A stretch of DNA of 64,000 nucleotides from Diphasiastrum complanatum. Taxonomy: Eukaryota > Streptophyta > Lycopodiopsida > Lycopodiales > Lycopodiaceae. Positions 23,747 to 37,421 of this stretch are shown here, one piece after another (position 1 is the first letter of the stretch; each line of letters starts with the position of its first letter). The stretch is from contig MU832223.1 of the NCBI GenBank assembly GCA_029204225.1, positions 17,640 to 81,639 of the forward strand, given 5' to 3'. Both the position numbers and the translations under genes were made by a program. Below the pieces are notes generated by a model. The model saw nothing but the letters and a program-made list of their open reading frames with translations. It did no database searches and was not told where the DNA came from.

Positions 23747-24870
23747 ACTCCCCCTTAATCTGAATCCATGAATTCTTTGAGCTTCAAACTTAGTTCTGCA
23801 CAAAATTTCTTGTGTGCATCCAAGCTTAAAGCTCTAGTAAAAATATCTGCTGTCATATCTTGCGTTCGACAGCACTACAAACCTGATGTAACAACAAATG
23901 ACAATAGAAGTCTGACAGAAGAATGTTTAACTACTGGACTGAAGGTCTCAGTGTAGTCGACGTTCTATACTTGAGAGAATCCTCTGACTACAAGTCGAGC
24001 CTTTCTTCGATCAATACTTCCATCTGCCTTGTACTTGATTTTGAATAACCATTTGCAATCAGCTACATTTCTACTGGTAGGTAGTCTGAAGATTGTCCAA
24101 GTCTGGTTCTTGATAAGAGATGAATACTCTTTATCCATAGCTTCTTTCCAGAGATCGGACTGAGTGCTTCTTCGACAATCATCGGCTCTTGAACAAGGTG
24201 GTCTGTTGACTCTTGTCGATCTTCTGGGTGATGATCGAAGTTGATCTTCATCATGTTGTAGTTGTTGAACCACAACATCATCATCTTCAGCTTCGTCATT
24301 GATAAGTTGTTCGTTGGGAGTAGACAAGATTGGACCTTCAATAGGAATAGTCAAATTTGAAACTTGAAAGTTCAATGTTCCAGAAGATTCCAAAAGTTTG
24401 ACTATATCAAACTTTGCCTTTACCTTTGAGGTCAATAAACTGATCTTTGATGAAGATGACATCCCGGCTAGTGAATATGTTCGACTCGACAGGATCATAC
24501 AACTTGTAAGCTTTATCTGAAGTAGTGTAGCTGATGAAAATAGACTTGATACTCTGGAAGTCGAGCTTCTTCCTGGGATCATGTGGAATTTGCGAATAAG
24601 CGATACATCCAGAAACTCGTAAGTTTGATAAAGAAGGTTTGGAACTTGTCCAAACTTCGTATGGTGTTTTGTCTGAAAGACCTTTACTAGGACATTTGTT
24701 CTGAACATGAGCTGTAGTTGAAACTGCTTCAGCCCAAAAGGACTTCGGAAGTGTCACATGTGATAACATGCACTTTGTCGATTCGACTAAGGTTATGTTC
24801 TTTCTCTCAGCAAGACCGTTCAATTGAGGCGAATAGGAGGTAATGTATTGTTGCTCAATGTCATTGTTAA
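23747..24870 (-). pseudogene. Ty1/copia pol relic with deleted RT core
   Basis: Read on the minus strand from 24870 it gives the integrase end (GLAERKNITLVESTKCMLSH, TPYEVWTSSKPSLSNLRVSG), a linker (STPNEQLINDEAEDDDVVVQ) and the RT start (WKEAMDKEYSSLIKNQTW, CKWLFKIKYKADGSIDRRKA, TETFSPVVKHSSVRLLLS). At about 23880 it jumps straight to the RNase H tail (CRTQDMTADIFTRALSL, then FMDSD and stop). The RT palm with its YVDD box and most of RNase H are therefore missing. A frame change near 24410 and a stop near 23972 add damage. The plus-strand copies at 42.4 and 45.9 kb belong to the same family. Confidence 0.82.
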
Positions 24871-24879
24871 GGTAGTATT

Positions 24880-27800
24880 CCTTTTATGGCTCTACATTTC
24901 ATTAAGATGAATGTATCTAATGAAATTTTGAGAGAGATAGGATCTTGCACTACAGCCAAAGAAGCTTGGGATGCACTAAAGACCATCTATAAAGCAAAGA
25001 ATACTTCTAGAATACTCACTCTTAAGAATCAGATTTTTCAAAGTTTCCAAAGAAGTGAAGAGAGTGCATCTAACTATGTTTTGAGAGTTAAAGATTTACA
25101 TAGAGAGCTTTCTTGTGTTGGTGTTACCATTAACCAAGTTGAGCTAGTTCAAGTCATACTGAATGGCTTGAGAGATGACTATGATAATCTTGTTCAGTCT
25201 TTTGCTATCAAGGAGTTACCTAATCTAGAAACTCTCCAAGGAATTCTTATTTCTGAAGAATCTAGACAAAGCAATAAACTCTCCAAGATGAACAAACTTG
25301 AACATGGTGGAAGTGACAAAGTCCTCTTTGTCAAAGCAAGCAGAAAGGAAGGAGTAAGAACCAATTCTCTCAAGCATACAACAAAGACAAAGCCAAAGAT
25401 TGAGATCAAGATGGTGAAGGGGATGAAACAACTCATCCCTCTAACTCAAAAACCAAGAAGAAGAAAGTGAAGTGCTTCTTCTGTGGCAAAAAAGGGGCAC
25501 TATGCCTCTAATTGCTTTAAGAAGAAAAACCAACTCAAGCAAGCTAATCTCTCCAAAGAGATTGAAAAAGATTCTGTTGCAAGTGATGGAGAAGGATCAT
25601 TTATGGTGTCCAGTTTTTCTTCATCACCTTTCAAGAAAGATAGAGCTTGGTACATAGACAGTGGAGCCTCTTCACATATGTGCTGTTCAAAGGAGTCATT
25701 TGACTCAATCTTACCTTTCAAAGGACTCAAGAGATCTATTTACACAACTAATGATCATGAGTGTCCAATAGAAGGAATTGGCAACATTTAAAGTTTTGCA
25801 CTTTCTAATGTTCTTTTCATTCCAAAACTTACAAAGAACTTAATTAGTGTGGGAAAGTTGCTTGATAATGGTTGTGATGTAAAGTTCAACTCCAATACTT
25901 GTTTTATCAAGAGAAAAGATGAGATCCTTGATGATGGAACTAGATGTGGGAATTTTTAAGTTGAATTGTTATGAGAATGCAAACCTTTGTGAAGTTGCTT
26001 TGTTATCTAAGGAGGAGCTGTGGCATAGAAGGTTGGGACATCCCAACTTTACATATATGTCTTCTATGGTTAAGAAGGAGAAGGCTATTGGTCTTCCAAA
26101 ATCTCTTTCTAAAGATTTCAAGCCTTGTGAGGCTTGTGCCATTGCAAAGTCACACAAAAAGCCATATCAGAATTCTTTTATAAAGACTACTTATCCATTG
26201 GAACTCATACATTCAAATGTACATTTTTTCTCTTCTAAAAGTATTGGTGGTGCAACATGTTTTGTCACCTTTATTGATGACTTTACTAGATACACTTGGT
26301 TGTATCTACTTTCTTCAAAGGCTATCACGACCTTATCTTCAAAGCTTATGTAGAAAAATAGTTTTCTTGCAAAGTTAAAGCTTTAAGATGTGATGGAGGA
26401 GGTGAATATATCTCCAACAAGTTTCATAATTATTGTGCAGGTGAAGGAATAAAGAGAGAATTTTCTTGTGCCTAGTCTCCATCCCAAAATGGAGTAGCTG
26501 AGAGGAAAAACAGATCTTTATGTGAATGTGCTAAAGCAATTCGAGTAGTAGCTTCTTTGCCTATTGAATATTGGGGTGAAGCTATAAATTGTGCAAACTA
26601 TTTGTGTAATAGATTACCTCACAATGCTCTTGCTGGAAAAACACCTTTTGAAGTCTTGTTTCAGAAGAAACCTAAGGTAGATCACCTTAGAGTTTTTGGT
26701 TGTACTTGCTTTGTTAATATGCCCTTGGAAACAAGGAAAAAAGATGATCTTAATTCTGTTAAAGGGATCATGGTTGGATATATTGTGCCTATTTTATTTC
26801 TCATGAGGAGCCGAAGGATGTATATGATGCTATCAACTCAAAGGAATGGTACCTTGCCATTAAGGAGGAATATGATGCTTTGATGGCCAATAATACATGG
26901 GAGCTTGTGGATCTTCCATCCAACAAGCATACCATTGGTTGCAAATGGGTTTTTCAAGTCAAGTATAATCTAGATGGCACAATCAACAAGTACAAGGCTA
27001 GGCTTTGTGCTAAAGGCTTTGCTCAAGTATATGGACTTGATTATGAGGAGACCTTTGTCCCAGTTGCAAAGATGGTGTCAATTAGAATCATAATTTCTCT
27101 TGCTTGTTTTTTCAATTGGCAAATTCTTCAACTAGATGTTTCTAATGCATTTCTAAATGGCTATCTAGAAGAAGAGATCTATATGGATCAACCTATTGGG
27201 TTCATCCATGATGAAAGAAAAGTTTGCTTGCTCTTCAAAAGTTTATATGGATTAAAGCAAGCTCCAAGGTCATGGTATTCTCGACTTAACACCTTCTTGA
27301 GTCACTAGGATTTAATCTTAGTAACTATGATCCTTCCTTATATGTCAAGTTTTTTGATAAAGATATTGTCATCCTTCTTATGTATGTTGATGATATCATT
27401 CTGACAGGAAGTTGTATCAAATTAGTTGAGGAAACCAAGATTGCACTTGGAAAAGAGTTCAAGATGCAAGATCTTGGAAAAATTCACTATATTCTAGGAT
27501 TAGAGATTGACTTTCTTAAAGATAAAGCTTTTGTATGTCAATCTAAGTATGCTCTTTCAATGCTAAAAAAGTTCAATATGTTGAATTGTAAGAGTATAGA
27601 AACACCTATGGAGCAAAATGTAAAGGACTCTAACAAAGGTGATGAAAGATCCTTCGAGGACATCACACTTTTTAGAAGTCTTATAGGCTCCTTAATTTGG
27701 CTCACAATAACTAGACCTGACATAAGCTTTAGTGCTCATAAGTTGAGCCAGGCTATGCAAAATCCTTCAGTTTATCATTGGAAAATGGCCAAGAGAGTGC

Positions 27801-28400
27801 TTAGATATATATCTTCAACTTTTGATTTTGGTTTATTGTATAAAAGTGAAGATCTTTCTATTATTGGTTATTCTGACTCGGATTTTGCAAGTGATAGAGC
27901 ACATCAAAAATCTGCAAGTGCTTATGTCATATATCTTGGAGGAAACTTGATATCTTGGCTTTCCAAAAAACAAGATACTGTATCACTCTCATCATGTGAA
28001 GCTAAGTACAAGGCGCTCACTAAAACAACAAAGGAAGTGCTTTGGATCAAGAGGTTACTAGTGGAGCTAAAGATAATTATGGAAGAAGATATACCTATGA
28101 TCATGTGTGACAACATTTCAGCTCAAGCCCTTGCCAACAACACAATATTCCATGCAAGGAGCAAGCATATCGAAGTTGCACATCACTTCGTGAGAGAGAA
28201 GCTCATTGGAGGTGAAATAAAATTGGAGCACATCGACACATCATCTTGCATTGCTGATATGCTCACCGAACCTTTGTCGGAGATAAAACATGCAGAAGAT
28301 TGGAGAATGGTCGTATATTTACTCGGTGTGTCTTTTCTTTATAAATGCCACATTTTACTGTTGAAGTGGTTCGGATCGGCTCTAGTGATTAAAGAACCCA
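24880..28400 (+). mobile_element. Ty1/copia element, gag to RNase H, several breaks
   Basis: Gag (UBN2-type) covers 24886-25470 with EAWDALKTIYKAKNTSRI and LVQVILNGLRDDYDNLVQSF. The zinc knuckle CFFCGKKG/HYASNC is split by a frameshift in an A/G homopolymer near 25492. Protease WYIDSGASSHM lies near 25650. The pre-integrase LWHRRLGHPN and integrase FIDDFTRYTWLY with CDGGGEY follow, with stops at 26351 and near 26475. Integrase ends early at GIMVGY near 26780, where sequence is deleted before the RT. RT covers 26800-27600 with LDVSNAFLNGYLEEEIYMDQ, SLYGLKQAPRSWY and catalytic YVDDIILTG at 27380, interrupted by a stop at 27308. RNase H runs to about 28300 (SDSDFASDRAHQKS, HARSKHIEVAHHFV). It abuts a reverse copia relic on the left, and no LTR was found on it. 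Confidence 0.88.
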
Positions 28401-28401
28401 G

Positions 28402-29121
28402 AAGATCCTAGAGAACTTTGGGATGCTGAACTGCAAAGGAGCGAATCTCCAATGCTTGTAGGGACGGTGCTGACGAATGATGATTGTCCAAAGATTGAGC
28501 AAGAGAGAGAACAGATGCAGCTCACACCTTACAAGAAGCTGATAGGATCACTCATGTACCTTGTTGACAACACACGTCCTGATATTGCTTATGCAGTATT
28601 TAGGATGAGCCAATTCTGCATGAATCCAGGCTTGACACATTGGAAGACTGGAAAACAAATTTTGCAATATCTTCAATTAACGAGGAATTATGGCTCGTGT
28701 TATTGTCGTGGTGCAGGTTTCTGGATACTTTCCTACAACGACGCTAGCTGGGCATCTCTCAAGGATGACTGTAAAAGCATCTTAGGAGGATGCACCATCG
28801 CATCAAAAGCAGCAGTTCTCTGGGTCAACAAGAAGTAGATCATTGTAATCTGGCTAAGGTAGTTCGTGGACGAATTGGGTGAAACAAGGAACGAACCCCT
28901 GGTCTTGTAGATGGACAACACCTCTACAATACACTTGACGAAAGATCTCGTGTTCCATTCCAGAACGAAACACATTGCGATCAAGTACAACTTGATCAGG
29001 GATCTAATTGAAGATGCTGCAGACCACCTTCATCGGAACGAAAGACATGGTTACTGACATTTTCACTAAAGCCTTGGACAAAGGACTCTTTGAGAGACAA
29101 AGGAGCAGTCTCGGGATTGTA
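28402..29121 (+). pseudogene. Second copia family, RT end and RNase H fragment
   Basis: From FGMLNCKGAN at about 28410 the translation is a different copia family: YKKLIGSLMYLVDNTRPDIA, then SYNDASWASLKDDCKSILGG, then (frame changes) FHSRTKHI...KYNLIRDL and MVTDIFTKALDKGLFERQ near 29045-29100. It is closer to the element at 58.8-59.5 kb (YQNLIGSLMYLTVCTRPDLA) than to the element it abuts. The stop at 28838 and shifts make it non-functional. The join at about 28400 lies at the same point of the protein in both elements, as if by recombination or nested insertion. Confidence 0.75.
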
Positions 29122-29129
29122 TAGCACTC

Positions 29130-30563
<1,434 letters not shown>

Positions 30564-30807
30564 AGTGAGAAATTGAGTCAGAGTGAGAGAGATATATAGT
30601 TAGACAGTGAGAGAGTGTGAGAGAATGAGATAGAGAACGATAAGAAGGCAGGTAAACCAAAGCAAGCCAGAGAGAGTAAGAGCTTCTGAGCAAGAGAGAA
30701 AGGAAGATTCAGCCATCAATAGAGCAAGATCCAGCCATTTGATGGTATGCAATCTATCATCCTTTCTAACGTTAAGCTTTGTATTTTTGCTATGATCTGT
30801 GAAATGC

Positions 30808-31124
30808 CATTGCAAAAAAAAATTGCCCTGGCAGCCCACCTCCATAGCATGTTGGTGTGCTATGGAGGTGGGCATTTTTTCTGCCTGTGGAGCACTGTCC
30901 AGGGCAAAAAAAATTTGCCCTACCAGCCCACGTCCATAGCACACCAGCATTGGGTTGCCAGGGCAAAATTTTTTTGCCCTGGACAATGCCCCATAGGCAG
31001 ATTTTGTGGAGCACTAGCTAGGGCAATTTTTTTGGCCCTGGCCAACACCCCACAGGTAGAAAAAAAATTGCCCTGGCAGCCCACCTTTGGAGATGGGCTG
31101 CCTAGGCAAATTTTTTTTGCAATG
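30808..31124. mobile_element. Fold-back element with nested palindromes, 317 bp
   Basis: The ends are inverted repeats: CATTGCAAAAAAAAATTGCC on the left and GGCAAATTTTTTTTGCAATG on the right, continuing inwards as CAGCCCACCT and GATGGGCTG. Inside, the modules TTGCCCTGG, CAGCCCACCTCCATAGCA and AGGCAGATTTTGTGGAGCA recur in both orientations, giving several smaller hairpins such as CATAGCATGTTGGTGTGCTATG. It has no coding capacity and no clear target duplication. It could be a fold-back transposon or a MITE that grew by internal inversions. Confidence 0.7.
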
Positions 31125-32540
31125 AGAACCACCCTGTCCATAATAAGTTTCCGACCTACGATTGACGGGCCGTCTATCACTGCTCGAAGAACTATGTGAG
31201 GGCTTGCAGAAGGGCATGCATCGTCACTACTTTAGACATCTGAACCACCGAATGGAATGGGTCAAAGTAGTGCAAAAAGTCAAGTGTGGTTTTTGCCATG
31301 GAAGAGCTCCTGTTTGGGCCCACGAGACTCCTGGCCCCGGACTGAAGTAGCAGACACTCTCAATGGGGGCCTCCACGAGTCATGCCTTGAAACTATTTGT
31401 TCAAATCTCTGAACAATAGTTTTTGTGGCATTTCACTGTCTTGTTTCTACCTATACTCATAAGCAAACAAATCTCTTCACTTTCATATCCATTTTCATCT
31501 CCATTTTATCTGACTTTGCCTTTTACAAGGAGAAACAAATTTTTGTTTTTGCAGATCCTTTCATATGTTCATGCATGACAGTGGTACAAAAAGCATCGCA
31601 TTTACTTTTGGTACTTAATACATAACAATGCACACTACTAGTTGTTGTTGCACTTTCATTTCAATACAAAGTATAGTATTTATGCTTAGTAATGTAATAT
31701 TACACAGAATTTGTCAATTTTGAGGTTAAAATTACCAATCTAGTGGCATGCAAATACACCCAACAGAGCATGTTGATATGCTTGAGGGTCAACTTTCTCA
31801 TATATACTATATGCCAAACTTGACAAGCTCGTGAAATAGTATGGAGCTATTTTCTCAAATCTCAACAAACAATGGAGCCATTGAAACAACTCACTAGTAT
31901 TCATAAAGTTTACTTATGAAGTTGTAGAAATCTCAATTTGAAGAGTCATTATGAATCATCCAATCTCAGTTTTTAAAGTAATTAGTTAATATGCTAGTGA
32001 TTTTCCAAAGTGGTAGTAAATTTTAATTTTATCTTTTAGATTTGATCTTTTATTGACCATATGAATGATCATTATAAACAAAATTGACAAAAGCCAACTT
32101 ATCAAATTTTTGCATCATACAAGTTTTTGAATGTTGCTACTCAATCTTAGTTGCAGAGCTGGTGACTTGATGTAGGTGATCTAAGCTTTAAAACCAAAGA
32201 TGTACAAAACCTCCTAAACCCTCCCTTTTTAGGCTGTACTCAAATATATCGAAATTAGAAAATTTTAAAATCATAAAGCTTTTATAAAAATTATCCAAGA
32301 GTTGGGATTTTCTAATGTATTTAGGACTTGAGTTACTATCAATTCAAATGTGCGACTGCACAACATCATATCCCTTTAACCATATACAATTTTCTTGGAC
32401 TAATGAAATTGAGAATCTCATTTTCATCACCACTGACTCAACGGACTTCCAAAAATGTCAAAATTTAATGGCATGCCATGTGCATTCAACTTTTGCTATT
32501 CTCATTGCGCAGAAACTCACAAAACTTGCAAGTGATCTAC
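31125..32540. other. No gene recognised
   Basis: AT-rich from about 31400 on. Open frames are short and unrelated to known domains. The right part may be the decayed 5' region of the CACTA transposase gene that becomes recognisable near 32545. Confidence 0.45.
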
Positions 32541-32544
32541 TTGC

Positions 32545-34350
32545 AGAATGTCAAAACCCTATATGCATGTATAGAAGACCATGTTCTATATAGAGGTGTG
32601 CATTCAAAAAAGCTTCAATGTCCAACGTGTAATGCTTCACGTTATCGAGATGACGTACAAGGGGATAAAGTGTCACAAAAGGTGTTACGACATTTTACAA
32701 TTATCCCACGATTGCAATGTTTATTTTGATGTAAATCTTTGGCACAACTAATGGTTGAGTATTAAAACGGGACACTTGTTATTGAATTTATTGATTCTAG
32801 GAAAGTACAAGGCCAAGAACATGAATGTGTGTATCTTGCACCTTTGGTTGATGAATTGTGCATTCTTTGGAATGGTGTTCACGCTTACGACATCTCAAGA
32901 CCTTTACAACAAAGGAATTTCATTGTTCGTGGAATTCTAATGTGGACAATGCATGACTACCCCGGTTTAAGCTAATGTTCAAGTATCTATATAATTAATC
33001 TAATCCGTTTTAGGGTTTAGCATTTGAGTATTTCTAACTAAGATTATGTCCAATTCGGTCTATGAACTATGCAGGTTTAACCACATTGGGTTACAATGCA
33101 TGTTATATTTGTGGACCACTTTTGGAGGGTCGACATAGGACAAATATGTTGAAAAAAGTGGTGTACAAAAATCATCGCAAATACTTGCCGCTTGATCATC
33201 CTTTTCGAAGGTTGAATAGGCAATTTCCTGGAGGGCAAGGAAATAATCCTCTAACTACACCACTACCGCATGGGAGTAGCGGAATGGCATGGTGAATGGC
33301 TTAAACATCACGACGTTAATTCTTCATGGAATGAATCCATTGATGGTATGTGGAGGAATTTATTGATAACCATATATTGGATCCTACGCACATATTCAAA
33401 AATGTCGGTGAATCCTTATAGAACCACATCATTGGCATAAAAGACAACTCCACAGCTTGTAATGATCTACAAGCAGCCGATGTGAAAAGGCCCTATTGGA
33501 TTCAATACATTGAAGGTGGAGATGAGATTTTACCTAGCGTGTCGTGGATTCTTACAAAAGAGCAACTCTCATATGCTAAACATGTCATAAAACAAATGAG
33601 AACTCCAACAGGCTATGCACATTCTTTATGCAAATCATTTACCAAAAATGGTAAATGATTAAGTGGATTGAAATCGCATGATTGGCATAAGATGTTGCAA
33701 TTCATACTTCCACTTTCTATTCGAGGACTCTTCAACGATGACGTACAAAATATGCTTTACAACTTGTCATTGATGATTAGGTTTGAAATAAAAAATAGCG
33801 AATTGGATTCCATGAAAATCCAATGATCGAAAGGGTATGTTTGTTGGAAAGAGATTTTCCAGCTTTCTTTTTTGATATACAAATTCATCTTCTAGTGCAT
33901 TTGGTCGAAGAAGTGTCAATTGCAGGACATGTGCACATGAGATGGATGTTCTACCTTGAGCGCTTTATGAAAGTTTTAAAGGGCTTTGTGAGACAAAAGG
34001 CAAGGCCAGAAGGTAGCATTGCAGAAAGTTGGCTTGTATAGGATTCTTTGTTTTATATCACCGAAATAATCTCACAATTGCATCTTGCAAGTCCAAAAAT
34101 GTGGTGTGAAGAAGAAAATGAATGTGTTAAGGGTGAAGTACCACAAAGAAATGGTGTGCAAAAGAGACTTTCATCTCAGTTAAACGAAAAATTTGACACG
34201 CTCATATTATATAACTGTGGACAAACGGAAAAGTGGATTTCAAGGTATGAAGAAGCCAAAAAGGAAGAAACATAATAGTGAAACGAAAAAGAAATATCAA
34301 TTGAAGAAGAAGGCGAGCGTTGGAGAACGACAAACCTTTGGAGCCTTTAC
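32545..34350 (+). pseudogene. CACTA (En/Spm) TNP2-type transposase relic
   Basis: Recognisable pieces in order: ACIEDHVLYRGV, CPTCNASRYRD and KVLRHFTIIPRLQ (32560-32727); LVDELCILWNGVHAYDISRP and GILMWTMHDYPG (32850-32970); the Transposase_21 segment YNACYICGPLLEG and HRKYLPLDHPFRR (33095-33210); LSGLKSHDWHKMLQFILPLS (33660-33720); and DUF4218 with FFDIQIHLLVHLVEEV, RWMFYLERFMKVLKGFVR and KARPEGSIAESWL (33860-34035), followed by FDTLILYNCG near 34190. Order and spacing match plant CACTA transposases (TNP2/TnpD). Frames change several times with stops at 32727, 32938 and 34041, so it is dead. It ends abruptly near 34350 against a reverse-strand gypsy element. Confidence 0.85.
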
Positions 34351-34363
34351 CTTCAAAATGCTC

Positions 34364-36704
34364 TCACGAGGACTCATGCGGATGTTGCTTTAAGAAGGTC
34401 TGGATTTGGTCCTCGACGTTGATGGGCCTTCTGAATAAATGTCTTGTTCTTGATGAGGATGGACCTGCTTGTACTGCCGGTATGGTTGGCGGTTGATCTG
34501 CTAGATCTGGAGCTCCCCCCTGGTCCATGCTCGAATCAATCCCTGTATCCAATCGTATAACTTCTTGGCGCGAAGGGGAGAATTGCGGCATGACCGGAAT
34601 GGGGATTTGTGGTCCGGCTTCCAACACTTGAGCGGCTACTTTTTCATAGGCGGTGATGGTCTCTTTTGCCTTTGCCAACTCGGTTGAAGCTGCTCCTTTG
34701 AACCTATCAAAGCGGCCTTGGAATCCCTGAAGGGCCACTTTGTATGTTTTCACTTTCTTGAATAAAGACGCAATCTCGGCATCGGTGTGATCGGATGATC
34801 GGGTATTTGCGTTTGTAGATAGGCATCATGCTCAAGGGTGGTCGCATCCAATTCACCTTGAAGCCGTGTGCAATCTTGTTCGGCCATCTATAATGGCCCC
34901 TTCAGTAGCTGCACCTGTTGCTTGGCATCTTGCACTGTTTTATCTACCTGATCTTGTGCGGTTGTCAGGGCATTTTGCAGGGAGCTGATGTAGGTTTCCA
35001 AGCAATCAACTTGTTGCTGGGCCAATTTTTTTTTCTCTTTTAGCCTTATCTTCATGTTGTTTGGCTATCTTTAACTCTCGATCCAACTGGACAATTTTCT
35101 GGCTGATCAGAGTGTTTTCGGATCCTAGATCAGAGATCCTCTGCTCCATTTCCTTCTTCTGATCCAGCATAGACTGGATCACTTGCCCAAGGCTTGAAAC
35201 TAACCCTAGAGCATCACCAGAATCGACGGTCGTGGAGGTGGCGGTAGCAGGAGAACCTGATGGTACTGTCCTTGGTAGGCATGGAATAGGTGCCAAGGTC
35301 TCTTCTTCTTCAAAAGTATCCTCTTCTTCAAACCCTTCAGGCACTGTGGCGTCGAACTGCTTTGGTGACTTTATAGCTGTGTCGACACGAAGTGTGGCTG
35401 GGCTACCTTGTGTGTGTGGTTGCTGACTGGCATCTTCGACACCAACAGTAGATTCATGGATATGCCTGAATCCTCTTCTAGGAAATTGGGGTTCAAAGGG
35501 CGCTGGGCTCTGAGGCATTTCAAAGATTTTGGTGGCCCCAAGGGGGTTGGAATCATCGAACATATCGATGAATAACTGTGTGTGGTGAGGATGCTTCGGT
35601 GTGCGGGGGTGAGGCGGCCTGGGCAACTGTGATGGGAATGGTAGGCCCAATGGTCACATACTGTCCTTGTATGGGAGCAGAGGCAAGGAAAGCATCAGAG
35701 GCGAGGGGAATGGGAAGTTCAGTGCGAACAACATCAAGGGGCGGAAACGCAGCTGACGAGATATGCCTAGTGTGACGTCGTGACGCAGAAGGTGAGTCAG
35801 GAATTACGATCTTGCTGCGTGGACGACGATGACTATGAGAACTTGAGGCCTGATGAGATGACTCGGCCGGTGTTTCTTTGTAAACCGAAAGCACAGAATC
35901 TAGGTGGAAGCCATGGATTCTGTTTTCTAGGTGAGAAGTGGCTAAGAGGGACAATAGAGAGCCAGCGGCGAACTGCTGCTTAGTATTGGCCTTAATAGCT
36001 CGCTTGAGCTCACCAGAAATAGTCTTGAACCAGTTATATGGTTCAAGTGGGGCTTTGGCCAACTTGGTGTGGGACTCCACTATCCTGTGAAGGATTTGAG
36101 ATGTGATGCGATCTTTCCTGAGGGTGCCAACCATCAAGAAATGATTCAACAGCTGGGCAACTGCGTGGATGGAAGGCTCAGTGATGGCTTCCAGAAGGTA
36201 GCCATCATTGGTCCAGTGCAGATCGTTGGTGAGGTCAATGTATGGCTTGATGGCCTGTTTGGCGTGCTTGTGATTGGGTGAGGCTTGCATACCGAATGAG
36301 ATTCCTGTAGCTGCAAGTGCGGCCTCAATGATGCACACTTTGTGTGTGGATCCCTGGAAGGTGTTATAAAACTTGGATTTCTCTTCCTTCCACGTACAAA
36401 AGGCAAGAGTGATGAAATCCATATTGATACGACCCAAAAAGGCTCTCTCATGAATACCCATTGCAGTGAGTAGAGGCTCCGCAAGGGTCATCCACTGAGT
36501 GACCATGCTTGTGCGAGGAAGAATCATGATGTCCGTTGTAGATGGGACATCACGATGGATAATATAGCGCGGAGACTGGGAAGTATCGGTAGAAGACATG
36601 ATGATCAGAAAGGAATTATAAACGCGTGAAAGTGTATCATAAGACAATGCAAGAAATTTGGAAGGCTTTGGTTGCAAGAAAATTTGCAAGAGCTTCACTT
36701 GCAC
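34364..36704 (-). CDS. Additional ORF region of a gypsy element, downstream of integrase, broken
   Basis: Three minus-strand frames follow one another: 36704-35553, 35650-35006 and 34753-34364, with overlaps or gaps that suggest one original ORF with frameshifts. The first part is globular (WMTLAEPLLTAMGIHERAFL, FITLAFCTWKEEKSKFYNTF, WFKTISGELKRAIKANTKQQ), then Ser/Pro-rich with a basic patch (SHSHRRPRSKIVIPDSPSAS). The second is acidic (EGFEEEDTFEEEETL), then a heptad-like coiled coil (QKIVQLDRELKIAKQHEDKA). The third has another helical stretch and a Pro/Ser-rich tail. I do not recognise the family with certainty. It resembles the extra ORFs that some plant gypsy elements, such as the Athila/Tat branch, carry next to pol. 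It has the strand and position expected for the pol gene at 37.4-40.4 kb. Confidence 0.6.
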
Positions 36705-37420
36705 AAGTGAGAAATGAATCGAATTCAGCCAACTTATAGGTGAATTTGGTGGGTCTGTTACACTGAATAGTAGTTTGGCTGATCAATTCTGAACAAAAAT
36801 TTGCAAACATGTACAGTATGGTAAAAATAGGCTATAAAAATCTCGGCGAAGGTTTCTAGGGATCCGAACCTATCAGGCGAACATTTTCCAGGGCTAGCGA
36901 AGGATGAACCTTCACCCATGAGGGTCCTTTGCCCAGGTACTGTCATAAATGCATTTTTTCACAATCTAAACCTATGGACAACCTAATTTTGACATTTTAA
37001 GATCATCTAGCAGGTCGACGAAGGTTCATAATGAGGTTATGATGCTCGGCAAAGGTTTCCAAAATGGCATATCATTGAACATTCGTCTGACTCAAAAATT
37101 AAATTTTCTCTTGTAAGAAATCTTCGCCCACCTCAATTTAGATAAATCAAGGGTGGATGTACAGTCTGAGAGCTCAACGAAGGTCTTTGATACTGTATTA
37201 GGCCAAATCTGTCCAAATCAGTGATTTTCTAAGTCATTGTCCATCAAAAATATTGTGCTTCCTTTTCCTTATGCTAATGATTTCTTGACTTTTGCTCATC
37301 AGTCTTTCCTTTTTTTTTTTTTTCTTTTTTTTTTGTAACTATCTTTTTCCAAAAAAGTCAGCAAATTGAATACTGAAACCAAAAAAATTGAAAAACAAAT
37401 AAATTAAAAGACCCATTGAG
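36705..37420 (-). other. Spacer between gypsy integrase and the additional ORF
   Basis: No coding sequence. The motif CGRCGAAGGTTY or near variants recurs at about 36843, 36897, 37016, 37053 and 37174. A T-rich tract (37309-37335) is purine-rich on the coding strand. Confidence 0.5.
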
Positions 37421-37421
37421 A

